This document shows positions 19,099-27,603 of a stretch of 64,000 bases of DNA, one piece after another; the stretch's first letter is position 1, and each line of letters starts with the position of its first letter. A program made the position numbers and the translations under genes. The notes beneath the pieces are model-generated. The model saw nothing but the letters and a program-made list of their open reading frames with translations. It was not told the DNA's origin and ran no database searches. The DNA comes from Halosimplex salinum. Lineage in GTDB: Archaea > Halobacteriota > Halobacteria > Halobacteriales > Haloarculaceae. Where the stretch lies: assembly GCF_003730195.1 (NCBI RefSeq), contig NZ_QWGG01000001.1, positions 186,001 to 250,000 of the forward strand, written 5' to 3'.

Positions 19099-19701
19099 CT
19101 AGACCTCGATCTGCTGCATCAGCGAGACGAGCTCCTCCAGTTCGGGGAAGGTGTACACCTTCACGTCGACGTTGGAGTCGGGCGCCTGGACGTGGGAGTC
19201 GAACATCAGGGCCATGTCGCTCTCGCGGTCGCCGACGAGGTCGTCGACCATTCCGCTCCCCGGACCGAATATAAAGGAGGGCGGGCCGATGTCGATGGTC
19301 GTGTCGAGGACGTTCGCCCACCCGTCGATGAACCCGCTCGTCATGATGTTCCCGATCTCCTGGATCGCCGACCGCTCCATGTCGGTGAACCCCTTCGAGG
19401 CCGGGTCGGTCTCGCCCATGTCGCCGATCATCCCGTGGGAGAGTTCCTTGGCGCTTCGCGCCTCGATCAGAAAGAGGATGTGCCCGTGAGGGGGTTCGAG
19501 CATCTCGATACTGATACCGATCTGCTCGGCGTCGCCCACGTGAGTTTTTATGTCGGGGATGTCGATGAAGTTGATCTTGGTGATCTCCATCTCGGTCTCC
19601 ATCCCCGTCATCTGGCTGAGGTGGTCCGCGACGGTGCTCCCGCCCTCCTTTGCCATCTTGTTGAACAACCCGAGTTTCCGTATATCTATCTTCAGACTCA
19701 T
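19099..19701 (-). CDS. cheC: CheC-family chemotaxis phosphatase
   Basis: Dephosphorylates CheY-P and, in archaea, helps link signalling to the archaellum. 200 aa. One complete active-site motif is seen: MERSAIQEIGNIMTSGF (Glu and Asn three residues apart). The N-terminal repeat (KMAKEGGSTVADHLSQMTG) lacks the E-x-x-x-N pair, so probably only one active site works. The ATG at 19701 gives MSLKIDIRKLG; a longer open frame upstream is Arg-rich and rejected. No other che or archaellum gene is near; it lies between the mobile element and an unrelated ABC lipoprotein. Confidence 0.85.
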   Translation of the reverse strand: MSLKIDIRKLGLFNKMAKEGGSTVADHLSQMTGMETEMEITKINFIDIPDIKTHVGDAEQIGISIEMLEPPHGHILFLIEARSAKELSHGMIGDMGETDPASKGFTDMERSAIQEIGNIMTSGFIDGWANVLDTTIDIGPPSFIFGPGSGMVDDLVGDRESDMALMFDSHVQAPDSNVDVKVYTFPELEELVSLMQQIEV

Positions 19702-19816
19702 AGGCGACCCTGAGGGGTGGAGTCCGGTTTCGACGGGACACACATAAGCGGTCCCCCCCGATTTTCGCAATCGAGACTGGTGACGCGTCCGAGGGTCTGA
19801 GCCGGCGACAGACCGG

Positions 19817-21685
19817 TCAGGTCGGATCCGCCCGGAGCTGTCCCGTCCGAACCAGCCACGAGGGCGGCCAGCGGACCCCGTAGGCATCGGCCCCCGACTC
19901 GGGCGCCGTCCACTCGTCGGTCGAGACGAACGACTGGTCGAACTTCTCGGTGACACCGAGCATCGGCAGGTCGTGAGCGTTGTGCCAGGCCAGGTCCCGG
20001 ACGAGTTCCGTCGCCTCGTCGGCGTCGCCGGTCGTCCGCAGGTCGTCGAGTTTCGCTCGCGGGTCGATCGTCGTCTCACCGGGCCCGTCGCGGGCGGGGA
20101 CGGTCCGTTCTCCCTCGGGGAAGTTGTGACCGCCGTCGATGGGCGATGCTTCGATCTGGTACCGGGCGGTGAAGTAGGGGAACGCGGCCTCGCTTCCCTG
20201 GGCCGTCCAGAAGAACGCGCCCATCGAGAACTCCCCGTTCATCAACCGGTGGAACCAGTCGCCCGCCGAGACGGTCTCGAGGGAGGCGTCGAAGCCGAAC
20301 GAGTTCAACTGGTCGACGACGGTCTGGCTCGACGGCGTCCAGTCGCTCCACCCGTTGGGCGACAGGAAGTCCACCGACACCGGTTCGCCCGACGCGTCCC
20401 GCCACGTCCCGCCAGACTTGCTGTATCCGGCGGATTCGAGTACGTCCGCGGCCGCGTCGGTCCGGGACGCGTCGGCGCCGTAGTCCGGGTACGAGGACTG
20501 CTCCTCGCCCAGCCAGCGCTCCTGGTCTCCGGCGGTGATCCCGCAGGGAACCGCGGGGGCGGTCTTGATGCGCGGACCGGCGTTCTCGGCGACCTGCTCG
20601 CGGTCGACCACGTGCGCGACGGCCTGTCTGACCTCGCGCGTCCCGAAGTGGTCGTCGGTGTGGTCGAAGAGGACACCGTATCCCCACTTCGAGGGCACCC
20701 GCGCTTCGCGAAAGTGACCCGGGAGGTCCGCGACGATCCGCGCCGGCGTGAACACCGAGTTCACGACGTCCACCGAGTCGTTCAGCAGTGCCCGGTGGAT
20801 CGACGAGTTGGTGTCGACGTACCTGAGTTCGTACCACCTGAACGTCACTCGGTCCGCGAGCGGGTGGTCCGCGAACCGCTCCAGTCGGAACTCGTGTGAG
20901 TCCGCCGACACCAGGCGGAAGGGGCCGTTGCCGATCGGCTTCCTTTCCTGATAGTCGGTGAGCGCCTCATCGTCGCGCTCGCGAAACGGCTCGTATCTGC
21001 CGGGGTGGGCGTGCAAGCGGTCCGTCAACAGCGCGTGTTCGAGGATCTTCGGGTGTGTCTCCTCCGCCAGCGTCAGCACGACCGTTCGCTCGTCGCGAGC
21101 GGTCACGGCGGTCACGTAGTCCCAGATGTCGTGGCCGGTCTTGCGCGACAGTTCGATCTGCAGCGCGAGGTCAGACGCGGTCACCGCTTGCCCGTCGTGC
21201 CACGACAGATCCTCCCGGAGCGTCACCGTCATCGTCGAGGGAGTCACTTCCCAGTCGGTCGCAGCGTAGGGGACGAACTTCCCGCGCCCGTAGTGATACT
21301 TCGCCAGCGGCTCGTAGATCAGGTTCGTGGCCGTATCGGCCAGCCGGGTCACCCGGAAGCGGTTGAACTGCAGGTCCGAGGGCGGTCCGTCGGTCGTTAC
21401 TCCGACCAGCGTCGTGTCGTACACCTCGTCCGTCGGCGCCTCCGTGTCCGTCGGCGTCTCGGTGTCGGTCGGCGTGTCCGTGGGCGTGTCCGTCGGCGTG
21501 TCGGTCGACCACGGCGTCGGCGTCGGTGCCGCCGTCGGCGTCTCGGTCGGGGACGCCGTCGGTGGTCGCGTCCCGGTGGGCGTCTCTCCCTCCCTCAGGA
21601 GTCCGCTACACCCACCGAGTAGCGTCGCGAGTCCGGTTCCACCCCACGCAAGCACCCGTCGTCTGGATGGCTCGTCGTCGGCCAT
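19817..21685 (-). CDS. Orphan ABC substrate-binding lipoprotein, peptide/nickel (SBP_bac_5) type
   Basis: Binds oligopeptides or similar ligands outside the cell, 622 aa. Start MADDEPSRRRVLAWGG has the Tat arginines; lipobox LLGGC; then a long linker of Thr/Pro/Asp repeats (TDTP units), typical of surface-anchored haloarchaeal lipoproteins. The body is family-5 binding protein: LVGVTTDGPPSDLQFNRF, NLIYEPLAKY, VTLREDLSWHDGQAVTASDLA. The DNA behind the repeat linker is low-complexity (about 21430-21550). ATG at 21685 is preferred over an upstream in-frame GTG. No permease or ATPase gene is adjacent, so its transporter partners are elsewhere or it acts as a sensor. Confidence 0.87.
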   Translation of the reverse strand: MADDEPSRRRVLAWGGTGLATLLGGCSGLLREGETPTGTRPPTASPTETPTAAPTPTPWSTDTPTDTPTDTPTDTETPTDTEAPTDEVYDTTLVGVTTDGPPSDLQFNRFRVTRLADTATNLIYEPLAKYHYGRGKFVPYAATDWEVTPSTMTVTLREDLSWHDGQAVTASDLALQIELSRKTGHDIWDYVTAVTARDERTVVLTLAEETHPKILEHALLTDRLHAHPGRYEPFRERDDEALTDYQERKPIGNGPFRLVSADSHEFRLERFADHPLADRVTFRWYELRYVDTNSSIHRALLNDSVDVVNSVFTPARIVADLPGHFREARVPSKWGYGVLFDHTDDHFGTREVRQAVAHVVDREQVAENAGPRIKTAPAVPCGITAGDQERWLGEEQSSYPDYGADASRTDAAADVLESAGYSKSGGTWRDASGEPVSVDFLSPNGWSDWTPSSQTVVDQLNSFGFDASLETVSAGDWFHRLMNGEFSMGAFFWTAQGSEAAFPYFTARYQIEASPIDGGHNFPEGERTVPARDGPGETTIDPRAKLDDLRTTGDADEATELVRDLAWHNAHDLPMLGVTEKFDQSFVSTDEWTAPESGADAYGVRWPPSWLVRTGQLRADPT

Positions 21686-21731
21686 TGCCCGACGTGACAC
21701 GCAGGAGATAATAAAACCCGGCTGTCTCGAC

Positions 21732-22433
21732 TCACCACTCGCGCTGGCTGACCGCGACGCCCTCGCCCAGGGGGAGGAGCGTCGTCTCGAAGGCCTCGTC
21801 CCCGCGGACCGCTTCGAGGTAGTCGGCGATGCCGCGAGTCATCGCGTCCATCTCCGGGCCGTCGGTCGCTTCCCCCGACCCAGCATCGGCGCCGCCGTCC
21901 TCGAAGTGTGCTCTGAGATCGCCGGCGTCGATCGACCCGCCGGCGACGGCGTTGTCGGCGGCGACGATCCCACCGGGGGCGACCTTGTCGCGGACGGCCT
22001 CGAACGCCTCGGCGTAGCGCTCCTTCTGGCAGTCGATCAGCACCACGTCGAAGGGGCCGTCGTAGGACTCGATCGTCTCGATGGCGTCGCCGTGTTCGAA
22101 CGCCGCGCGGTCGGCGAGGCCGCCGCGGGCGAGGTACTCGCGGGCCTGGTCGAGTTCGTCGGCGTCGATCTCCGTGAGGACGACTTCACCGTCAGCCGGG
22201 AGTTCGCGGGCGAACCAGTACGCCGAGTAGCCGAAGCCGGACCCGAACTCGAAGACCCGGTCGGCGTCGGCGAAGCGCGCACACATCGCCAGCCACCCGC
22301 CCACCGCGGGCCCGACGTACGGGAACCCTTCCCTGCGCGCCTGCGCGCCCATCTCCTCGATCACTTCGTCGGATTCGGGACCCAGCGCGGTCGCGAACGA
22401 TTCCAGGAACTCCGATATCTCGTAATCCGCCAT
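21732..22433 (-). CDS. SAM-dependent O-methyltransferase (family 3, CCoAOMT/COMT-like)
   Basis: 233 aa Rossmann methyltransferase. SAM motif I RVFEFGSGFGYSAYWFA, acidic ribose-binding LTEIDADELDQA, motif DVVLIDCQKERYAEAFEAV and metal/substrate motif GGIVAADNAVAGG, where the DN pair is the divalent-cation site of the caffeoyl-CoA/catechol class. An acidic insert (about residues 178-194, DGGADAGSGEATDGP) is typical of halophiles. Substrate unknown, probably a catechol-like or polyphenolic compound. It lies 46 bp from the end of the binding-protein gene's start side, same direction. Confidence 0.85.
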   Translation of the reverse strand: MADYEISEFLESFATALGPESDEVIEEMGAQARREGFPYVGPAVGGWLAMCARFADADRVFEFGSGFGYSAYWFARELPADGEVVLTEIDADELDQAREYLARGGLADRAAFEHGDAIETIESYDGPFDVVLIDCQKERYAEAFEAVRDKVAPGGIVAADNAVAGGSIDAGDLRAHFEDGGADAGSGEATDGPEMDAMTRGIADYLEAVRGDEAFETTLLPLGEGVAVSQREW

Positions 22434-22830
22434 ATCCGGGCTTCGACGCCCGCACTGAAAAAGCGACCCCGCCGCGGTAGTCCGTGCCGGGAATGGGTGT
22501 TCAGACTGGAGTCGATGGCCGGGGCCCTGAACCGCGTTCTGGCGACCGCTGACAGTGTGAGCGCCTCGGTTCGCTCGCCTCTAGCGTCGGCCGCCGAACA
22601 GGGAAATCGGGTGGGAATGAAAGGGGCGACCGCCTTCGGGAAGCACGGCGACGTAAGCACGCGAGCGAAGCGAGCGCGCGCAGCGAGCCGCACGACCGAA
22701 GGCGGTCGGGGCTTTCACGCTGTGTTCGATAGCTCGATTGGCGGTCGCTGTTGCCGTGAATACTGGTTTCCCGACGACGACAACCCCTGACCGTCGAGAC
22801 ATTCTTACTGGTACGGCCGTAACCCCGGAC
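22434..22830. other. Intergenic region with a REP-like palindrome
   Basis: This 397-bp gap holds the divergent starts of the methyltransferase and the P450 gene. No gene is supported. Its main feature is the palindromic element at 22618-22717, described separately, followed by AT-richer sequence (about 22720-22815) that probably carries the P450 promoter. Confidence 0.6.
22618..22717. repeat. REP-like palindromic intergenic element (copy A)
   Basis: Left arm 22618-22639 starts TGAAAGGGGCGACC; right arm 22696-22717 ends GGTCGGGGCTTTCA. The arms pair at 19 of 22 positions, the mismatches being the GGG/CCC block next to TGAAAG. The 56-nt loop contains GCGAGCGAAGCGAGC. Arms and loop resemble the element at 50368-50493, so this is a family and not a chance hairpin. 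Confidence 0.7.
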
Positions 22831-24219
22831 ATGTCAGAGACGCCGCCGGGGCCGAAAGGGGAACCGCTGTTCGGGAGCAGTCGGCGGTACGCCCGCGACC
22901 CGTTCTCGTTCATCTCGGCGCTCGAGGAGGCCTACGACGACGTGGCCAACTTCGACATGGGGCCGATGAACACCTACATGGTGACCGACCCAACCGACAT
23001 CGAGCGCGTGCTCGTCTCGGAGTCCGACAGCTTCCGCAAGCCCGACTTCCAGAACGACGCGCTGGGCGACCTGCTGGGCGACGGCCTCCTCCTGAGCGAG
23101 GGCGACACCTGGCAGGCACAGCGGAAACTCGCCACCCCGGCCTTCCAGATGTCTCGTCTCTCGGGCATGGCCGACCGGATCACCGGCCACGCCGAGTCGA
23201 TGGTCGCGGGGTGGTCGGCGGGCGACACCGTCGACGTCGAGAGCGAGATGGCCCGCGTGACGCTGAACGTCATCCTCGACCTGATGATGGGCGTCGAGCT
23301 CTCGCCGGAGCGCGTCCGGACGGTCCAGGACCAGCTCGAACCGCTGGGTCGGCGGTTCGAACCCGACCCGCTCCGGTTCGCGATGCCCGAGTGGGTGCCG
23401 ATGCCGGGCGACGACGAGTTCGAAGCGGCCGTGAACACGCTCGACGCCGTGCTCGACGAGGTCATCGAGACGCGCCGTGGGACCGAGGGAGTCGACGGTG
23501 TCTCTGTCGTCGGGCGGGGCGACGACGGCGCCGACGCCGCCAGCGACGGCGACCCGCCGATGGACTTCCTCTCGGTCCTCCTGCGCGCGCAGAACCGCGG
23601 GGAGCAGTCGGCGGAGCAACTCCGCGACGAGATGATGACGATGCTGCTGGCGGGCCACGACACCACCGCGCTGACGCTCACCTACACGTGGTTCCTTCTC
23701 TCCGAGCATCCCGACGCGGAGCGTCGCGTCCAGGCGGAGGTCGACGAGGTGCTGGGCGGCGACAGGCCGGGCATGGAACACGTCCGGGAGTTCGAGTACC
23801 TCGGCTGGGTGATCGACGAGGCGATGCGGCTCTATCCGCCGGTGTTCACCATCTTCCGGGAGCCGACCGAGCCCGTCGAACTCGGCGGGTACCGTGTACC
23901 CAGCGGGGCGACGATCATGCTGCCCCAGTGGGGCGTCCACCGCTCCGAGCGCTACTGGGACGACCCCGAGTCGTTCGACCCCGAGCGGTTCAGCCCGGAC
24001 CGACGTGCCGACCGGCCGCGCTTCGCGTACTTCCCCTTCGGCGGCGGGCCGCGCCACTGCATCGGGAAACATCTCTCGCTGCTGGAGGCGAAGCTCATCG
24101 TCGCCACCGTCGTCTCCGAGTACGAACTCGACTTTTCCGGAGAGACGCCACTGGAACTCATGCCGTCGCTGACGATGCATCCCCGGCAGACGATGGAGAT
24201 GGAACTGGTCGAGCGGTAG
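22831..24219 (+). CDS. Cytochrome P450
   Basis: Heme-thiolate monooxygenase, 462 aa, soluble (no membrane anchor). I-helix oxygen-binding AGHDTT (residues 274-279), K-helix ExxR as E330-A-M-R333, PERF region FDPERF (383-388) and heme loop FGGGPRHCIGK with Cys410 as ligand. An acidic/Gly insert near 217-243 is a halophilic surface loop. It resembles CYP102/CYP4-like fatty-acid hydroxylases in general style. ATG at 22831 (MSETPPGPKG) follows family N-termini; upstream in-frame codons are non-conserved. Redox partners are probably ferredoxin-type proteins elsewhere. Possible substrates include fatty acids, carotenoids or terpenes. Confidence 0.92.
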   Translation: MSETPPGPKGEPLFGSSRRYARDPFSFISALEEAYDDVANFDMGPMNTYMVTDPTDIERVLVSESDSFRKPDFQNDALGDLLGDGLLLSEGDTWQAQRKLATPAFQMSRLSGMADRITGHAESMVAGWSAGDTVDVESEMARVTLNVILDLMMGVELSPERVRTVQDQLEPLGRRFEPDPLRFAMPEWVPMPGDDEFEAAVNTLDAVLDEVIETRRGTEGVDGVSVVGRGDDGADAASDGDPPMDFLSVLLRAQNRGEQSAEQLRDEMMTMLLAGHDTTALTLTYTWFLLSEHPDAERRVQAEVDEVLGGDRPGMEHVREFEYLGWVIDEAMRLYPPVFTIFREPTEPVELGGYRVPSGATIMLPQWGVHRSERYWDDPESFDPERFSPDRRADRPRFAYFPFGGGPRHCIGKHLSLLEAKLIVATVVSEYELDFSGETPLELMPSLTMHPRQTMEMELVER

Positions 24220-24241
24220 TCTCCAGCGCCGCACTCTCGCG

Positions 24242-24832
24242 TCACCGGTCTCTCTCGAGCGCCGCCCGTCCCTCGTCGACCCACCATTGCAGGTCCTTGT
24301 ACGCCTCGGGCCAGCTGGTCAGCAGTCGGTCCTCGGCGGCGGCGAGTTCGTCGGGCGTCCAGAACCGCGCGTCGGCCACCTCGTCGTCGGCCTCGGGCGT
24401 CCCGGACACGTCCGCCGCGTCGACGGCGTAGCAGAGGCAGGTCTTGTGCGTGGCCTCGAACTTGACGAACGTCCGCGCGTCGAACAGCACCAGATCGGCG
24501 GGGTCGACGGTCAGCGTCGTCTCCTCCTCGAGCTCGCGGGCGCCCGCTACGTCGGGGTCCTCGCCGGCCTCGACCATCCCGCCCGGTGTCCCCCAGAGGT
24601 CCCGGTCCGGCACGTCGACTTTCACGAGGAGCACGCCGTCGCCGTCGTGCGGCGTCGCCGCACTGCCCGGGAGACTCCGTCCCCCGCTGTCGAGGACGGC
24701 GATCCGTGCCGTGGGGATAGGATTGAAGAACTCGTACTCGCCGCAGTCAGCGCAGCGCTGGACGGCCGGCGGGTCGACCGGTTCCAGCCGCCCACCACAC
24801 GACGGGCAGTAGTCGGGTGGCGTGTTGGGCAT
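24242..24832 (-). CDS. Nudix hydrolase with N-terminal zinc ribbon
   Basis: Hydrolyses a nucleoside diphosphate linked to another moiety. 196 aa. Zinc ribbon CPSCG...CADCG at residues about 9-32, then the Nudix box G-x5-E-x7-RE-x2-EE in GGMVEAGEDPDVAGARELEEE. This zinc ribbon-Nudix layout recalls NADH pyrophosphatase (NudC) and archaeal ADP-ribose pyrophosphatases, but the NudC-specific SQPWPFPxS motif is absent. ATG at 24832 gives MPNTPPDYCPSCG. Converges with the P450 gene (22 bp between stops). It is read away from surE, which starts 145 bp away on the other strand. Confidence 0.85.
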   Translation of the reverse strand: MPNTPPDYCPSCGGRLEPVDPPAVQRCADCGEYEFFNPIPTARIAVLDSGGRSLPGSAATPHDGDGVLLVKVDVPDRDLWGTPGGMVEAGEDPDVAGARELEEETTLTVDPADLVLFDARTFVKFEATHKTCLCYAVDAADVSGTPEADDEVADARFWTPDELAAAEDRLLTSWPEAYKDLQWWVDEGRAALERDR

Positions 24833-24976
24833 TGACACATCGTCGACGGTGCGTGATAATAAACGTGTCTGACACGATCGACGGTTCGGGTTCGCGCCGC
24901 TCTCGGGCCTGCCGGTGTGTCCCGTCAGTGAGGAGTACCTTTTTCGGGGGACCCGACTGAACCGTCGTGAGTACGA

Positions 24977-25852
24977 ATGGACGGGACCGACGGGAGCGAC
25001 GCTGGACTCGGTGACGAGATAGAACACGTCCTCGTGACGAACGACGACGGTATCGACGGCCACGGTCTCCGGGCAGTCGCGGACAGGCTCTCGGAGGAGG
25101 CAGACGTGACGGTCGTCGCGCCGGAGGGAGACGTCAGCGGGGTCGGGCGCACGCGCCAGCGCCGGATCTCCTACGAGGAGACGGACGCCGGGTACGCCGT
25201 CGACGGCATGCCCGCTGACTGCGCAGCCTTCGGCCTCCGGGGACTGGACAGTACCCCCGACGCGGTCGTCTCGGGCTGTAACCACGGTCCGAACGTGGGG
25301 TCGTACGTTCTCGGCCAGTCGGGCACCGTCGGCGCCGCCGTCGAGGCCGCGTGGCTCGACGTCCCCGCCGTCGCCCTCTCGTCGTACGACCCCGGATCGC
25401 TGCTGCCGCGACCGGAAGCCGAGTTCAACTACGCGGCCGCGGCCGACGTCGCCACCTCGCTGCTCCCGGCCCTCGTCGAGAGTCACCGCCGCGACGGGTG
25501 CGCGGACCTTCTGAACGTGAACGTCCCGGTGGGACGAGACGGACTGGTGACCGACGACGCGCCGATGCGCGTGACCGAACCGCGCGAGTTCTACGACGCC
25601 ACGGTCAGGGACGACGACGGGTCGGTCCTGTTCGAGCACTACTACGGCCCCCAGAATCGCCTCGCCGAGGACTCGCCCGCGCCGGGCGAACTCCCGCCTT
25701 CCTCGCTCCCAGCGGACTCGGAGCAGGGCGCCCTTCGCGACGGTGCGATCGCGGTCTCGCCGCTCTCGGTCCCGGTCGCACCGGTCGACTGTCCGGTGAT
25801 CGAAAGGGCGGTCGCAGCTCGCAACGAGCGGTGCGAACGATCCTCGGCGTAA
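24977..25852 (+). CDS. surE: 5'/3'-nucleotidase SurE
   Basis: Metal-dependent nucleoside-monophosphate phosphatase, 291 aa. The SurE signature LVTNDDGIDGHGLRAVADRL with the metal-binding DD pair begins at residue 19, followed by VVAPEGDVSGVGRT (Ser/Asn loop) and VVSGCNHGPNVGSYVLGQSGTVGAA. The family is usually about 250 aa; extra length is an acidic N-terminus and an internal loop around residues 225-250 (ENRLAEDSPAPGELPPSSLP region). TTTTTCGGG upstream at about 24940 may be the promoter zone. Confidence 0.92.
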   Translation: MDGTDGSDAGLGDEIEHVLVTNDDGIDGHGLRAVADRLSEEADVTVVAPEGDVSGVGRTRQRRISYEETDAGYAVDGMPADCAAFGLRGLDSTPDAVVSGCNHGPNVGSYVLGQSGTVGAAVEAAWLDVPAVALSSYDPGSLLPRPEAEFNYAAAADVATSLLPALVESHRRDGCADLLNVNVPVGRDGLVTDDAPMRVTEPREFYDATVRDDDGSVLFEHYYGPQNRLAEDSPAPGELPPSSLPADSEQGALRDGAIAVSPLSVPVAPVDCPVIERAVAARNERCERSSA

Positions 25853-25873
25853 GCGGCGGACCGCGAACGGGGC

Positions 25874-26821
25874 TCACCGGTTGCGGCTCACCGGGAACTT
25901 CACGCGGTCGGGGTGCTCGTTGAACGCAGCGAGGATCCGCTCGTAGAGTTCGTTCTTCGTCCGCTGGCCGCGTCGCGGGTGGACGATGTACCGAACTTTC
26001 AGCTTCACCCACGACGTCTCCTGTTCGACGTTGACCGTCGGGCGCGAGTTCACCTCGAGTTCGACCGGCGTCTCGGCCAGGCGCTTCCGGTAGCGCTCGA
26101 CGTTGCGCTCCATCTCCTCGCCGACGACGTCGTCCGCGATGCGGACCATCGTCTCGCGCGCGAACGCGAGGTCCGTCTCGTAGGCCACTTCCACGCTGAT
26201 CTCGTTCCAGACGTACGGGAACGCCTCTTGCGTGAAGTTCTTGACGTGCGAGGAGAGCACGACGGAGTTCGGGAGCGTGATCGTCCGCCCCGAGGGCTGG
26301 TTCGAGGAGACGAGTTCGCCGTTTATCTCCCACAGCGTCGTCACGAGGAAGTTCACCTCGACCACGTCGCCCTTGGAGTCCTCGATAGCCACCCGGTCGC
26401 CCACCTGGTACGGTCGGTTGACCATGATGTACACCCAGCCGATGAGCGAGAACAGCGGCTGCTGGAGCGCGAACGTGATCCCGAAGCCGACGATCCCCAG
26501 CGAGAAGAGGACGCCGAGCCACTGCTCGGTGACGACGCCAAGCAGTCCGACGGTCCCGGCGAGCCCGAACGTCAATCGGAGGACGTTCCTGAGGTCGTGC
26601 TGGCGACGTTTCGAGGCCGACCGTTCCAGCAGCCACCCGCTGACGACGCGGTATGACCCGAACGTCGCGAGGACGACGGCGACGCCGATCAGCGCGGTGA
26701 CTGCGACCTGTTCCGCGGACAGCCCCCAGACGCTCCGCGGTTCGATCGCCTCGGCGACGAACCGGCTCGCGACAGCGGCTGTGCCCGCGGCGACCAACGA
26801 GAGGTACCCGACGCGTCGCAT
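25874..26821 (-). CDS. MscS-family mechanosensitive channel
   Basis: Opens under membrane tension to release solutes during osmotic downshock. 315 aa. Three N-terminal membrane spans (AGTAAVASRF.., VAVTALIGVAVVLATFG.., LTFGLAGTVGLLGVV..), the pore helix VLFSLGIVGFGITFALQQPLFSLIG, then the beta-domain (PYQVGDRVAIEDSKGDVVEVNFLVTTLW) and C-terminal alpha/beta part. The ATG at 26821 is preferred because a TATA-like CTTAGTAT lies about 25 bases before it, giving a leaderless mRNA; an ATG at 26911 would add 30 residues and overlap the promoter of the divergent peroxiredoxin gene. Confidence 0.88.
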   Translation of the reverse strand: MRRVGYLSLVAAGTAAVASRFVAEAIEPRSVWGLSAEQVAVTALIGVAVVLATFGSYRVVSGWLLERSASKRRQHDLRNVLRLTFGLAGTVGLLGVVTEQWLGVLFSLGIVGFGITFALQQPLFSLIGWVYIMVNRPYQVGDRVAIEDSKGDVVEVNFLVTTLWEINGELVSSNQPSGRTITLPNSVVLSSHVKNFTQEAFPYVWNEISVEVAYETDLAFARETMVRIADDVVGEEMERNVERYRKRLAETPVELEVNSRPTVNVEQETSWVKLKVRYIVHPRRGQRTKNELYERILAAFNEHPDRVKFPVSRNR

Positions 26822-26910
26822 CTGCCAGTCTGCTGGGGACGACGATACTAAGGCCTCCCGACTGACGACCCGACGCGGCCGATATCGGGGGCAACCGGTT
26901 CGGTACGACA

Positions 26911-26918
26911 TTTATCTG
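26911..26918 (+). promoter_or_regulatory. TATA-like box of the peroxiredoxin gene
   Basis: Sequence atttatct is centred about 27 bases before the ATG at 26942, the usual haloarchaeal TATA distance for a leaderless transcript. Position is inferred from spacing only. Confidence 0.5.
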
Positions 26919-26941
26919 ACAGAGAGACGTACGATGGGACG

Positions 26942-27415
26942 ATGGTATCCACAGGCGACTCCGCACCCACGTTCACCGCGACGCTCGGCACGAGTGACCA
27001 CGAGGACTTCGACCTGGCCGACCACGTCGGCGACGGTCCGGTCGTCCTCGCCTTCTTCCCCGGCGCGTTCACACCGCCCTGCACCAGCGAGATGGTCGCC
27101 TTCCAGGAGCGACTCGACGACTTCGAGGACGCGGGCGCCACCATCCTCGGTGTCAGCGCGGACTCGCCGTTCTCGCAGGGCGCCTTCCGCGAGAAACACG
27201 GCATCGAGTTCAACCTCGTCAGCGACATGAACGGCGACGCCATCCGCGCCTACGACCTCGAGACGGACATCCCCGACCTCGGTCTGTACGGCAACGCCAA
27301 CCGCGCGGTGTTCGTCCTCGACGACGAGGGTACCGTCGTCTACGCCTGGGTCGCCGACGACCCGACCAACGAACCCGACTACGACGAACTGCTCGACGCC
27401 GTCCGGTCGGCCTGA
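26942..27415 (+). CDS. bcp: Peroxiredoxin (AhpC/TSA, BCP-like)
   Basis: Reduces hydrogen peroxide and organic peroxides. 157 aa. The peroxidatic motif FFPGAFTPPCTSEM (Cys47, with Pro and Thr of PxxxTxxC and downstream Arg138-region) is intact. No clear resolving Cys remains, so a 1-Cys or thioredoxin-linked mechanism is likely. The downstream stretch AYDLETDIPDLGLYGNANRAVFVLDDEG matches the BCP/PrxQ pattern. Leaderless start with TATA at 26911-26918. Divergent from the mechanosensitive channel gene. Confidence 0.9.
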   Translation: MVSTGDSAPTFTATLGTSDHEDFDLADHVGDGPVVLAFFPGAFTPPCTSEMVAFQERLDDFEDAGATILGVSADSPFSQGAFREKHGIEFNLVSDMNGDAIRAYDLETDIPDLGLYGNANRAVFVLDDEGTVVYAWVADDPTNEPDYDELLDAVRSA

Positions 27416-27603
27416 CGCAGTCGAACGGTCACCCTTCCACTGCGGCCTCTTTCCGGGAACCGGGCTCCGAGAGCTACGGCCGCGTGCGCTCGGCTTCGCT
27501 GGCGGGGCTCGCACCGCCCGGTCACGTCGGCGGTCGCCGTCGATGTCACTCTTGGCGGAGAGAACGACCGGAAACGCGAAGAACGCGAAAAATCGGCGGT
27601 CGG

